Of a stretch of DNA of 64,000 nucleotides, positions 8,965-17,296 are shown piece by piece (positions within the stretch are counted from its first letter, which is position 1; each line of letters begins with the position of its first letter). The notes below the pieces were generated by a model. That model ran no database searches, was not told the origin of the DNA, and saw only the letters and a list, made by a program, of their open reading frames with translations. The DNA is from Sphingomonas sp. M1-B02. GTDB lineage: Bacteria; Pseudomonadota; Alphaproteobacteria; Sphingomonadales; Sphingomonadaceae. The stretch spans positions 868,001-932,000 of the forward strand of contig NZ_CP110679.1 of assembly GCF_026167525.1 (NCBI RefSeq), given 5' to 3'. A program made the position numbers and the translations under genes.

Positions 8965-9663
8965 ATGGCTCCAGATCCCACGGAGCTTCTCTCCCGCTGG
9001 AATCTGGATCCCTGGCTGCTGGCGGCGCTTGCCGCGGTCGTACTGCTGCTTGCGGTCCTGATACGGCGCGACCAGCGCGCGGTCGCCGCGCTTGCCGTCG
9101 CGCTACTGGTCGTGGCGTTCGTCTCACCTCTGTGTGCGCTCAGCAGTGCGCTATTCTCTGCGCGCACGGTGCATCACGTCCTGCTCGTCGCCTGCGCGGC
9201 ACCACTCTTCGCCCTGCTGGGGCAGCGCGAACGCGCGATCGCTATCGCCCTGCCTTTCGTCGTTTCGACGATTACGCTGTGGTTCTGGCACATCCCGGCT
9301 TTCTACACAGCAGCGCTCGATCATCACGCGCTCTATTGGCTGATGCAGGCCTCGCTCCTCGGCACCGCGATCTGGTTCTGGCGATCGATCTTTTCGGCGC
9401 GTGCGGCGCTTCCCGCGGCGATGGTCGCGCTGGCCGCGGCGGTCGGGCAAATGGGGCTGCTCGGGGCGCTGCTCACCTTCGCGCCATCCCCGCTGTACCC
9501 GCATCACATGATCCCGCCCCTGGCCTACGGGATCGGCCCGCTCCAGGATCAGCAACTTGCCGGGCTGATCATGTGGGTTCCGGCGATGATCCCCTACGGA
9601 TTAATCGCCGCGTTGCTCGCGCGCCGCGCCTGGAGTTCCGGCTGGCTGCGGCAAGCCGCATGA
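8965..9663 (+). CDS. CtaG-like cytochrome c oxidase assembly membrane protein
   Basis: This 232-residue polytopic membrane protein of the caa3_CtaG family has about seven hydrophobic helices. It carries the family's conserved His-rich loops, seen here in TVHHVLL, LWFWHIPAFYTAALDHHALYW and the region around LYPHHMIPP. Members help assemble the copper centres of heme-copper oxidases. The start MAPDPTELLSRWNLDPW was chosen because family proteins begin this way; the ribosome binding site there is weak and the frame is open further upstream. Its stop overlaps the next start (ATGA), so it is translationally coupled to the CopD-family gene and belongs to the oxidase cluster. It is unrelated in sequence to the single-span CtaG/Cox11 family. 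Confidence 0.82.
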   Translation: MAPDPTELLSRWNLDPWLLAALAAVVLLLAVLIRRDQRAVAALAVALLVVAFVSPLCALSSALFSARTVHHVLLVACAAPLFALLGQRERAIAIALPFVVSTITLWFWHIPAFYTAALDHHALYWLMQASLLGTAIWFWRSIFSARAALPAAMVALAAAVGQMGLLGALLTFAPSPLYPHHMIPPLAYGIGPLQDQQLAGLIMWVPAMIPYGLIAALLARRAWSSGWLRQAA

Positions 9664-10160
9664 CCATCGTCATCGCGATCATAAAGGGCGTGCACATCGC
9701 GGCCATCGCGCTTTGGGCCGCAGGCCTTATTGCGCTGCCTTTGCTGCTGTCGGAACACAGGCGTGGACATGGGCAGAGCGAATATCAGCGCGTGCGACGG
9801 TTCACCCATTATGGCTATACCCATCTGCTCACCCCGGCGGCGGTGATCGCAGTGGCCGCGGGGACCGCCCTGCTGTTTCTGCGCGAAATGTTCGTGCCCT
9901 GGATGTTCGCCAAGCTGGTCCTGGTGGGCGCGCTGGTGACGCTGCATGCCTGGATTGGGGGGCTGGTGGTCCGCATGGGCGAACATGCCAACAAGCGCCA
10001 GCCGTCACCGGTCATGCCTCTGTTGTTCCTGGCGATAGCGCTTAGCGCCGGTATCCTTTTCATCGTGCTGGCGAAACCCGATTATGTTGTGCTGTTCCCC
10101 GAATGGATGACCAGCCCCCGCGATCGTCAATTGCCGGTCGAGGAGGTACCGATTTGGTAA
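9660..10160 (+). CDS. CopD-family membrane protein
   Basis: This 166-residue protein has four predicted membrane helices and begins IIKGVHIAAIALWAAGLIALP, the CopD/HemJ-like first helix with its conserved His. A second His-containing segment, RFTHYGYTHLLTPAA, follows. Some family members are copper-handling proteins and HemJ is a protoporphyrinogen oxidase, so a role in copper or heme supply to the neighbouring oxidase is plausible. The start overlaps the ctaG-like stop by four bases. The 3' end overlaps the convergent DUF2231 gene by 34 bases. The precise role is not shown by sequence. Confidence 0.72.
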   Translation: MTIVIAIIKGVHIAAIALWAAGLIALPLLLSEHRRGHGQSEYQRVRRFTHYGYTHLLTPAAVIAVAAGTALLFLREMFVPWMFAKLVLVGALVTLHAWIGGLVVRMGEHANKRQPSPVMPLLFLAIALSAGILFIVLAKPDYVVLFPEWMTSPRDRQLPVEEVPIW

Positions 10161-10639
10161 TCGAACACCAGTTTGCCGCCGTGCCAGCCCGCAAAGCCGA
10201 CAAAGAGCGCGGAGAGCATCGACAGCAACAAACCATATGGAAGTACCGCCGTCTCGTAGCCCGTGAGACGATAGCCCCAGTTGGCGCCGAGGATCGACAG
10301 CAGCGCCATCGCGATGATGAAGTGCGTCCAGCTAGCGGCGCGCGCGCGGATGCCGGGCACGCTGAGCAGTTCGACCGTGCCCGAAAGGCCCGCGAGGAGG
10401 CCCATGAGGAACGCCATGCCGGTGCTCCAAAGCGCCGCGCGCGCCCAGAAGCTGTCGCCCGTCCACCAATAAAAGAGATCTGCTCCCAGCGCGCAGGCGG
10501 TCAGGCCGATGGGAAAGGAAACGAGCATCGCGTGCACCGGATGCCCCGCTACCGCGATCTTCGATTCGGCGCGATTGAACGCGGGCCGGGCGCTGATCGG
10601 ATCGGTAAGCTCGTTTTCACGCTGCTCGGTATTTGGCAT
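10127..10639 (-). CDS. DUF2231 membrane protein (first of two)
   Basis: This 170-residue protein has four membrane helices and the DUF2231 hallmark GHPVHAMLVSFPIGL (about residues 32-46). A further conserved His lies in WTHFIIAM of the third helix. The paired His residues in membrane helices resemble heme ligation in small b-type cytochromes, but no function is established that I can name. It is the only gene of the oxidase cluster on the minus strand, wedged between the CopD-family gene (overlapping its 3' end) and coxB. A homologue lies at 15413-15844, also on the minus strand. The recurrence beside an oxidase suggests an electron-transfer or assembly link. Confidence 0.78.
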   Translation of the reverse strand: MPNTEQRENELTDPISARPAFNRAESKIAVAGHPVHAMLVSFPIGLTACALGADLFYWWTGDSFWARAALWSTGMAFLMGLLAGLSGTVELLSVPGIRARAASWTHFIIAMALLSILGANWGYRLTGYETAVLPYGLLLSMLSALFVGFAGWHGGKLVFDYQIGTSSTGN

Positions 10640-11329
10640 CGCCGTACCCCTCGAAATCGAACCGTAGCCTGTCTAACGCCCGGTGCGACGTTTCTTTCAA
10701 CGGCCTGTTCCGGAGACTATTCGACGCTCGCCCCCGCGGGGCCGGCGGCGGGGGCAATCGCGCCCTTATGGTGGGTGATGCTGGCAGGCGCGGCAGCTAT
10801 CTTGCTCCTGGTCTGTGCACTGCTGGCGCTGGCATTCCGCCGCCGCCACAGCGACGGAGCGTCGGTGCGTATCTGGATCATCGGCGGCGGCATCTTATTC
10901 CCCGCCCTGGTGCTTGTCGCCCTGCTCGGCTTCGGCCTCGTCGTGGGAGAAAGACTGTTACCGCGCGAGGATCCGCGAACCCTTCGCGTCGTTGCCGAGG
11001 CGCGCCAATGGGAGTGGAGCTTCACCCAGCCGGGAACCGCGGGTGCAATCCGCACGCGAAATGTGCTGCACATTCCCGCCAATCGACCAATAGATGTCGA
11101 GCTTGCCACGCTCGATGTGATCCACGCCTTCTGGGTGCCGAGGCTCGCCGGGAAGATGGACGCAATACCCGGTCGCCGCAATGTGCTGCGCATCGAGGCG
11201 AGCCAGCCGGGCGTCTATTATGGGCTGTGCGCCGAGTTTTGCGGAGTCGGCCATTCGCAACACGGCTATCGTGTGGTCGCGCATGACGCCGCCGGCTGGG
11301 CGCGCTTCCAGGCAGGCGAAACACAGTGA
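10622..11329 (+). CDS. coxB: cytochrome c oxidase subunit II, start uncertain
   Basis: This subunit II is a lipoprotein: FLSTAC places the lipobox Cys at 10706-10708. Two membrane helices (about 10763-10840 and 10866-10955) lead to a periplasmic cupredoxin domain. The CuA loop reads CAEFCGVGHSQH: both Cys, the Glu and the His are present, as is the upstream His in DVIHAFWVP. The usual Met ligand position, three residues after the loop His, is His (codon 11261-11263). No ATG, GTG or TTG occurs in frame between the divergent DUF2231 start and the lipobox. I give the CTG at 10622, which would make a 235-residue precursor. The stop overlaps the GTG start of the next gene. The identity of the subunit is secure; the first codon is not. 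Confidence 0.85.
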   Translation: MLGIWHRRTPRNRTVACLTPGATFLSTACSGDYSTLAPAGPAAGAIAPLWWVMLAGAAAILLLVCALLALAFRRRHSDGASVRIWIIGGGILFPALVLVALLGFGLVVGERLLPREDPRTLRVVAEARQWEWSFTQPGTAGAIRTRNVLHIPANRPIDVELATLDVIHAFWVPRLAGKMDAIPGRRNVLRIEASQPGVYYGLCAEFCGVGHSQHGYRVVAHDAAGWARFQAGETQ

Positions 11330-13779
11330 AGGCACTTCAGCTCCACCGCGCGTTCGAGGCGATCTGGGGAACCCCGCCCGGCTGGCGGGGCACCTTCTCG
11401 AGCGTCAATCACAGCACGATGGGCATCCGGCTGATGCTGACGGCCTTCATCTTCTTTCTGATCGGTGGCGTGCTGGCGATGCTGATCCGGGCGCAGCTAG
11501 CGACGCCAGGCAGCGCCTTTGCCGGGCCCGAAATCTACAACCAGCTTTTCACGATGCACGGCAGCATCATGATGTTCCTGTTCGCGATCCCGATGTTCGA
11601 AGGATTTGCGATCTATATGCTGCCCAAGATGCTGGGCGCGCGCGACCTCGCCTTCCCGCGCCTCACGGCGTACGGTTGGTGGTGCTATCTGTTCGGCGGG
11701 TCGATGCTAATCGTGGCGATGTTGCTCGGCATCGCGCCCGATAGCGGCTGGTTCATGTATACGCCGCTGTCGTCGAAGCCCTATTCGCCGGGGATCAATT
11801 CCGATTTCTGGCTGCTCGGCATTACGTTCGTCGAGATCTCTGCGATCATCACCGCGGTTGATATCGTCGTGTCGATCCTGAAGCTTCGCGCCCCTGGCAT
11901 GTCGCTCGACAAGATGCCCTTGTTCGCCTGGTACATGCTGGTGACGGCGATGATGATGCTCATCGGCTTTCCCCCGCTAATCCTCGGCTCGATCCTGCTA
12001 GAGCTAGAACGGGCATTCGGCTGGCCCTTCTTCGACGCCGCGCGCGGCGGGGATCCACTACTCTGGCAGCATCTGTTCTGGCTGTTCGGGCACCCGGAGG
12101 TGTACATCATCTTCCTGCCCGCCGCGGGGGCGGTTTCGACGATATTGCCGGTGATGGCGCGGACCCGGATCCTTGGATACGGCTGGATCGTCGCCGCGAT
12201 CCTGGCACTCGGTTTCCTGAGTTTCGGCCTGTGGGTGCATCACATGTTCACCGTCGGCATCCCGCACATGGCGCTCGCCTTCTTCTCGGCGGCATCGACC
12301 TTGGTCGCAGTTCCGACCGGAGTGCAGATCTTCGCCTGGCTCGGAACGTTGTGGGCGGGACGGCCGCAGATGAAGCTGCCGATGCTGTACCTGATCGGCT
12401 TCTTCGTCACCTTCGTGATGGGCGGTTTGACAGGCGTGATGGTGGCGATGGTCCCGTTCGACTGGCAGGCGCACGACAGCGCCTTCGTCACCGCACATCT
12501 CCATTATGTGTTGTTCGGCGGCTTCGTCTTCCCGATGCTCGCCGCCGCCTATTACTGGCTCGGGCATTTCACCGGCCGGCAATATAGCTACACGCTGGGC
12601 AAGGCGGCGTTCTGGCTGATCTTTATCGGTTTCCACCTCACCTTCCTCTTGATGCATCTGGTCGGGCTGCTCGGCCAGCCGCGCCGGATCTACACCTATC
12701 CGGAAGAGATCGGCTGGACGGCGTATAATCTGCTCTCGTCGATCGGCGGGTTCGTGATGGCGATCGGCATCGCCTTGTTCATCATCGATATCGCGCTGCA
12801 GTTCTTCCACGCGCCGCGAACGCGCCGCAATCCGTGGAGGGCGGGCACCCTAGAATGGACGATGATGCTGCCTCCGCCGTCGTACAATATCGCCAGCCTG
12901 CCGCATGTCGACGATCGGGAGCCGCTCGAAAAGACGCCCGATCTGGCCCTCGCGCTCGCGCGCGGCGAGGGATATCTCGCCGAGCCGCGCAATGGCTGGC
13001 GCGAGACGCTGGCCGTGGAAACGGCGAGCGGGCGTATCGAACATATCGTCGTGCTTCCCGGCAACACGTTCCTGCCGCTTTGGACCGCGCTGGTGACCGG
13101 CAGCTTCTTCGTTCTGATGCTCCTGAAGCTCTATTTCTGGGCGCCGCTGCCGCTCGTCATCCTGGCCGTACTGGGCTGGCGCTGGGGGTGGGTGCTGGGG
13201 GGCAAACGCGCGTATGGAAAGCTTTCCATCGGGCACGGGATCGAAGTCCCGGTCCATGCCGAAGTGCGTCGATCGCTGGGCTGGTGGGGGAGCGTGTTCC
13301 TGCTAAGCGCAAACGGCACCTTATTCGCCTCGCTGCTGTTCGGGCACGCGTTTCTTTGGACCATCGCGCCGAACTGGCCGCCGCCGGCACTGGTGACGCC
13401 GTCTATCCCGATAGTGGTCGCGGGGATTCTAGGCGCCGCTATCGCCGCGCTGTTCGCGCGCCCGACGCGCGGCACCGGCATCGCCGGTATCGGCCTGGCG
13501 GTCCTGCTCGCCGCACTAATCGCGACGGCTTGGTTTCTAGCACCGTCCCCTCGAGTGCACGCCTATGGCGCAGTGGTGGCCGTGCTGCTCGGCTATGCCA
13601 CATTGCACCTCACGCTTGCTTTGCTGATCGGCCTATTCGCCGCGTATAGACGGCGCGCGGGCTATGTCGCAGCGACCCGGGGGGCCGAACCGCATATCGC
13701 GCGGCTGTGGGCCGACTATGCGATAGCGGTCGGCGCAATCGCCTTGATCTGCACGCATTTGCCGGGCTTGTCGGCATGA
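11326..13779 (+). CDS. fused cytochrome c oxidase subunit I-III
   Basis: This is an 817-residue heme-copper oxidase catalytic subunit with a subunit III-like C-terminal extension. The metal ligands are complete: His78 and His393 for the low-spin heme, His391 for the active-site heme, and His256, His305 and His306 for CuB, with Tyr260 in GHPEVY. Glu258 of the A1-type motif is present. The D-channel entry Asp107 is kept (ARDLAFPR), but the following canonical MNN is LTA. The K-channel position in VPTGVQ is Gln334 where Lys is usual. After about residue 530 comes a linker, then roughly seven helices with the subunit III-like RSLGWWGSVFL. It starts with GTG overlapping the coxB stop and its own stop overlaps the next ATG, so this is a tight operon. 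Confidence 0.92.
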   Translation: MKALQLHRAFEAIWGTPPGWRGTFSSVNHSTMGIRLMLTAFIFFLIGGVLAMLIRAQLATPGSAFAGPEIYNQLFTMHGSIMMFLFAIPMFEGFAIYMLPKMLGARDLAFPRLTAYGWWCYLFGGSMLIVAMLLGIAPDSGWFMYTPLSSKPYSPGINSDFWLLGITFVEISAIITAVDIVVSILKLRAPGMSLDKMPLFAWYMLVTAMMMLIGFPPLILGSILLELERAFGWPFFDAARGGDPLLWQHLFWLFGHPEVYIIFLPAAGAVSTILPVMARTRILGYGWIVAAILALGFLSFGLWVHHMFTVGIPHMALAFFSAASTLVAVPTGVQIFAWLGTLWAGRPQMKLPMLYLIGFFVTFVMGGLTGVMVAMVPFDWQAHDSAFVTAHLHYVLFGGFVFPMLAAAYYWLGHFTGRQYSYTLGKAAFWLIFIGFHLTFLLMHLVGLLGQPRRIYTYPEEIGWTAYNLLSSIGGFVMAIGIALFIIDIALQFFHAPRTRRNPWRAGTLEWTMMLPPPSYNIASLPHVDDREPLEKTPDLALALARGEGYLAEPRNGWRETLAVETASGRIEHIVVLPGNTFLPLWTALVTGSFFVLMLLKLYFWAPLPLVILAVLGWRWGWVLGGKRAYGKLSIGHGIEVPVHAEVRRSLGWWGSVFLLSANGTLFASLLFGHAFLWTIAPNWPPPALVTPSIPIVVAGILGAAIAALFARPTRGTGIAGIGLAVLLAALIATAWFLAPSPRVHAYGAVVAVLLGYATLHLTLALLIGLFAAYRRRAGYVAATRGAEPHIARLWADYAIAVGAIALICTHLPGLSA

Positions 13780-14093
13780 TCGCGCTGCTGCGGGCAGTGG
13801 CCGGCCTGATCGGATGGGCGGCTGCCTTCTCGATGCTTTACGCCGTACAGGGATTTTCCTGCGCACGCGGCTGGGGCGATGAACCGCTCCTCGGGATCAG
13901 CGCCGCGCGGCTGCTCCTGATCCTGGTCTACATGGCGTGGGTCGGCGCCCTCGGATGGCTCTGCTGGTATTTCCGTCCGCACACCAATCGAACCGACCTG
14001 CTGGCGTCGCTCGCGTTGATAAACGCGGTCATCGGACTGGTAAGCACGGTCTATACCGGCATGCCGGTATTGGCCACGACGACCTGCGTTTAG
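13776..14093 (+). CDS. small membrane protein of the oxidase operon
   Basis: This 105-residue protein of unknown family has three hydrophobic helices (roughly residues 5-25, 43-66 and 75-97). Its ATG overlaps the stop of the fused oxidase gene, so it is the last cistron of the same operon. The position and size suggest a small accessory subunit, comparable to subunit IV of other bacterial oxidases, but I see no motif that proves this. Three Cys residues are present, one of them in the C-terminal TTCV. Confidence 0.6.
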   Translation: MIALLRAVAGLIGWAAAFSMLYAVQGFSCARGWGDEPLLGISAARLLLILVYMAWVGALGWLCWYFRPHTNRTDLLASLALINAVIGLVSTVYTGMPVLATTTCV

Positions 14094-14111
14094 GGCCCGT
14101 TGACCCCGCTG

Positions 14112-15416
14112 CTATCGTGGGACAGCCGTCGGAGACACCCGCCAGACCGTGTTCGACAAGTCATCGGCGATGTAGAGCGCCTTCTTCTGAGGGTCGAATG
14201 TGACGCCGACAGGCCTGCCGCGTGCCTTGCCATCAACCAGAAAGCCGGTGACAAAGTCTCGCTGGGGGCCGGCAGGCCGACCGCTTGCAAACGGCACGAA
14301 GCTGACCTTGTATCCCGATGGGTCGGGGCGGTTCCAGCTGCCATGCTGGCCGACGAACGCGCCATCGCCATAGCCGGCTTTGAATTGCCCGTTTCGGACG
14401 AAGGTGAGCCCGAGCGCCGCTACATGCGCGCCCAGCGCATAATCGGGCGCGATCGAACGGGCGACCATATCGGGTCGGGCCGGCCGGACGCGCGGATCGA
14501 CATTCTTGCCCCAATATGCCCAGGGCCAGCCATAAAAGGCGCCAGGCTGGACCGAAGTCAGGTAATCGGGGACAAGGTGCGGGCCGATTTCGTCGCGCTC
14601 GTTGGCTACCGCCCAGACACCGTTAGTCCAGGGATTGATCGCCAGCGCAGTGGGATTACGGATGCCGCTGGCATAGGTGCGTCGCGCGCCGGTCGCCCGG
14701 TCGATCTCCCAGATAACCGCGCGCTGTTCCTCGATTTCGAGTCCGCGCTCGCCGACATTGCTGTTCGAGCCGATGCCGACATAGAGTTTGGTGCCGTCCA
14801 GACTAGCAGTGAGCGACTTAGTCCAGTGGTGATTGACCTGCGACGGCAGCTTGGTCACCTCGACCCCCGCCGAACGCGGCACCGCCGTTTGGCCATTGCG
14901 GTAGGGGAAACGCAGCAGCGCATCCTGATTGGCGACATAGATCTGCCCGTCGACGAAGGCGAGACCGTACGGCGCGTCCAGACCGTCTATGAACACGGTG
15001 CGCACCTCCGCGCGACCATCGCCATCGGCGTCGCGCACCAGCGTCAGCCGGTTGCCGCTCTCAACGGTCGTATTGCCGAGCGCCTTGATATAGCCAGCGA
15101 TTACATCCTTCGGGCGGAGCTTCGGGGCGTGGCCGCCGCGCCCCTCCGCGATGAGCAGGTCGCCATTGGGAAGCACCAGCATCTGACGCGGGATACGCAG
15201 ATCGGTCGCGAGCGGGACGATCGTGAACCCTTCGGGAACGGTCGGCAACGCACCCTCCCAGCCCCGTGGCGATGCGACCTTGATCGTGGGAACCAACTGT
15301 TGCTGGACAGCGGGCAATTCAGGATTGGGGCCGGTGTCGCGTACCTCGGTGGCACCCCCGCAGGCGGCCAACGAAAGTGATAGAGCGGCGATGCCGGACT
15401 GGCGCAACGCGGTCAT
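14112..15416 (-). CDS. PQQ-dependent sugar dehydrogenase-like lipoprotein
   Basis: This 434-residue beta-propeller of the glucose/sorbosone dehydrogenase family has a lipoprotein signal (ALSLSLAAC). Conserved blocks include TDLRIPRQMLVLPNGDLLIA, the DADGDGRAEVRTVF calcium-like loop, SQVNHHWTKSLTAS, YASGIRNPTALA and VGQHGSWNRPDPSGY. Members oxidise aldoses or sorbosone in the periplasm and pass electrons to the respiratory chain, although some sequences of the family lack measured activity. The start at 15416 overlaps the stop of the upstream DUF2231 gene (ATGA), so they are one operon. It converges on the oxidase operon with only an 18-base gap. That arrangement suggests its electrons may reach this oxidase. 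Confidence 0.86.
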   Translation of the reverse strand: MTALRQSGIAALSLSLAACGGATEVRDTGPNPELPAVQQQLVPTIKVASPRGWEGALPTVPEGFTIVPLATDLRIPRQMLVLPNGDLLIAEGRGGHAPKLRPKDVIAGYIKALGNTTVESGNRLTLVRDADGDGRAEVRTVFIDGLDAPYGLAFVDGQIYVANQDALLRFPYRNGQTAVPRSAGVEVTKLPSQVNHHWTKSLTASLDGTKLYVGIGSNSNVGERGLEIEEQRAVIWEIDRATGARRTYASGIRNPTALAINPWTNGVWAVANERDEIGPHLVPDYLTSVQPGAFYGWPWAYWGKNVDPRVRPARPDMVARSIAPDYALGAHVAALGLTFVRNGQFKAGYGDGAFVGQHGSWNRPDPSGYKVSFVPFASGRPAGPQRDFVTGFLVDGKARGRPVGVTFDPQKKALYIADDLSNTVWRVSPTAVPR

Positions 15417-15844
15417 ACCCTTGCCCCCGCTGCGAGCCGGGCATGGGCGACCCACCCCGCCGCAAGTGCAAGGGCGCTGCACAGCGCCGAGAGCAGCACG
15501 CCCGTGGTACCCACAGAACTCCACGCATCCTGGCTATGCTTGAAGGCGTTGATCAACCCCAACACCCACATTGCCGTGACCAAGCCGAGATATAGGCTGA
15601 GCGGACGGCGCGTCGAGGAGCGATCACTGCGGATTCGCATCAGGATCGCCCAGACCACGACCGGCGCGCCAAAGATCAGTGCACCCGTGATCGCCCACTG
15701 CGAAAGGTTGGACCATTGGATCTCGCTGCTGTTCAAATATGTGATGTCCGACGCAAATGCCGAAGGGAACAGTGCAATCGGAAATGCCAGCAAGATGGCA
15801 TGAATAGGGTGCAAGTGCGGACCAACCGCCGGCGCAGATGACAT
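15413..15844 (-). CDS. DUF2231 membrane protein (second of two)
   Basis: This 143-residue protein has four helices and the DUF2231 signature HPIHAILLAFPIALFPSAF near its N-terminus, matching the HPVHAMLVSFPIGL of the protein at 10127-10639. The start at 15844 has GGAGAGCCCG just upstream; the longer open frame has no better start. Its stop overlaps the sugar dehydrogenase start, making a two-gene operon. Two members of an uncharacterised membrane family bracketing an oxidase and a quinoprotein dehydrogenase suggest a shared respiratory role. Confidence 0.77.
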   Translation of the reverse strand: MSSAPAVGPHLHPIHAILLAFPIALFPSAFASDITYLNSSEIQWSNLSQWAITGALIFGAPVVVWAILMRIRSDRSSTRRPLSLYLGLVTAMWVLGLINAFKHSQDAWSSVGTTGVLLSALCSALALAAGWVAHARLAAGARV

Positions 15845-16105
15845 CGGGCTCTCCGTTCGCCCGCCCGGAAAGGACCGACCTCGATAATGGGATAATGAGC
15901 AAGAGCAGGGATGGTTGCACCCCCGCGGGTCGGAACCGACGCAAGGCACGGCTCCGGTCAAGGCGATCGCCGCCAGTTCGAGCGGATTCCCGCGAAGCAA
16001 CCTGCACGTCGATCCGGATTTCGTGGAAAGCTGTGGGCGGACCACCCCACTGTTACGGCAAACCGTTGCCAGGCCGACAGTTTAGATACGCAGAGCGCCG
16101 ATAAG

Positions 16106-17197
16106 CTATTGACCTGCTTGAGACCCTCCTGCCGGGTCCGCCCGGTCATTCGGCGGAACAGCGGCGGTGGATTGCCGCTTGACGATCATGTGCGCGAGCA
16201 CGCGATCGGGCCGCGATTCGAGTGGGTGCTGAGTGGATGCGATTTCTGCGATTAGAAAGCGGAGCGCCTCCGACGCCAATTTGCGAACAGGTTGATGGAC
16301 CGTCGTCAGCGGCGGCCAAAGCATCACCGCCGCCGGGGTATCGTCGAAGCCCACGACGGTCAGGGCTTGCGGCACCTCGATCTGTCGCCGGTGCGCGACC
16401 GAGACGACGGCGGCCGCCATGTCGTCGTTGCTGGCGAAAATCGCCGACGGCATCGGGTCGGCATCTAGCAATTGTTCGGCTGCAGTCAGCCCAGAGGCAA
16501 AGCTGAAGTCCCCCTGCGCGACCGCGGTGCGGACCTCCACCACTTCTTGCACCGCTGCCTGAAAGCCCGCGAGTCTCTCTGCGCTGGCAACCTGGTCCTG
16601 GTTGCCGGTAACGAATCCCAGGCGTCTATGCCCCAGCTCTATCAGGTGCCGTGTCATCTCATAGGCGGCGCGGCGATCGTCGATGCGGACGCAGATGGCG
16701 TTCTCCACGGCGTGCGCGCCGACCGCGGCGATCGGCAGCCCCGTTTCGCCGAGTAACTCGATCATGGCGGGTGACTCGCCCAGCGGCGGTGTCACGATGA
16801 ATCCCGCGACCCCGGATGCGGCAAATTCTCTTAACCGTGCCTCCGGCGGCGGCTTCCCGCCCTCGCCTCGCAGCAGGACGAGGCGAACCCCCCTGGCCGA
16901 CGCCTCCTCGAATACGCCGATCAGGAAGTCGCTCATGAACGCCGCGCTGGCATTGGAATAGATCACGCCGATCTTGGGCTCCGCTGCGGTCACAAGGCTG
17001 CGCGCGGCGACATTGGGCGTGTAGTCGAGCGCGCTTATAGCGGCCTGGACGGCGGCGCGGGTTTCCGCTCCCACACCATATTGACCATTTATCACGCGCG
17101 ACACGGTCATCGAAGACACGCCGACCCTCGCTGCGACGTCCTTTATCGTGGCGCTGCGCGGGCGCCGGCTCATATCCTTAGCTCTACTTCGATCCAT
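16106..17197 (-). CDS. LacI-family transcriptional regulator
   Basis: This 363-residue regulator has a LacI helix-turn-helix and hinge helix at residues 17-70 (ATIKDVAARVGVSSMTVSRV, then a YTPNVAARSL hinge) and a periplasmic-binding-protein-like sensor domain to the end. The hinge residues follow the family pattern for minor-groove insertion, so a palindrome with a central CG is expected as its operator. Such sites occur at 27421-27438 and 23457-23468. A second start at 17173 (MSRRPRS) has AAGGAT before it and is a fair alternative to 17197. It sits next to the beta-helix/receptor genes and close to gluconokinase, so the ligand is probably a sugar acid or its phosphate. Confidence 0.88.
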   Translation of the reverse strand: MDRSRAKDMSRRPRSATIKDVAARVGVSSMTVSRVINGQYGVGAETRAAVQAAISALDYTPNVAARSLVTAAEPKIGVIYSNASAAFMSDFLIGVFEEASARGVRLVLLRGEGGKPPPEARLREFAASGVAGFIVTPPLGESPAMIELLGETGLPIAAVGAHAVENAICVRIDDRRAAYEMTRHLIELGHRRLGFVTGNQDQVASAERLAGFQAAVQEVVEVRTAVAQGDFSFASGLTAAEQLLDADPMPSAIFASNDDMAAAVVSVAHRRQIEVPQALTVVGFDDTPAAVMLWPPLTTVHQPVRKLASEALRFLIAEIASTQHPLESRPDRVLAHMIVKRQSTAAVPPNDRADPAGGSQAGQ

Positions 17198-17296
17198 GCG
17201 GCGCTCTTCACCTGGTCCGTTTCACCCCGCACAGATGGCAACACCGGATTTGCCGGGCAAGCAGACGATATCAAGTCAGAGCCTTGAAACGGGAGC

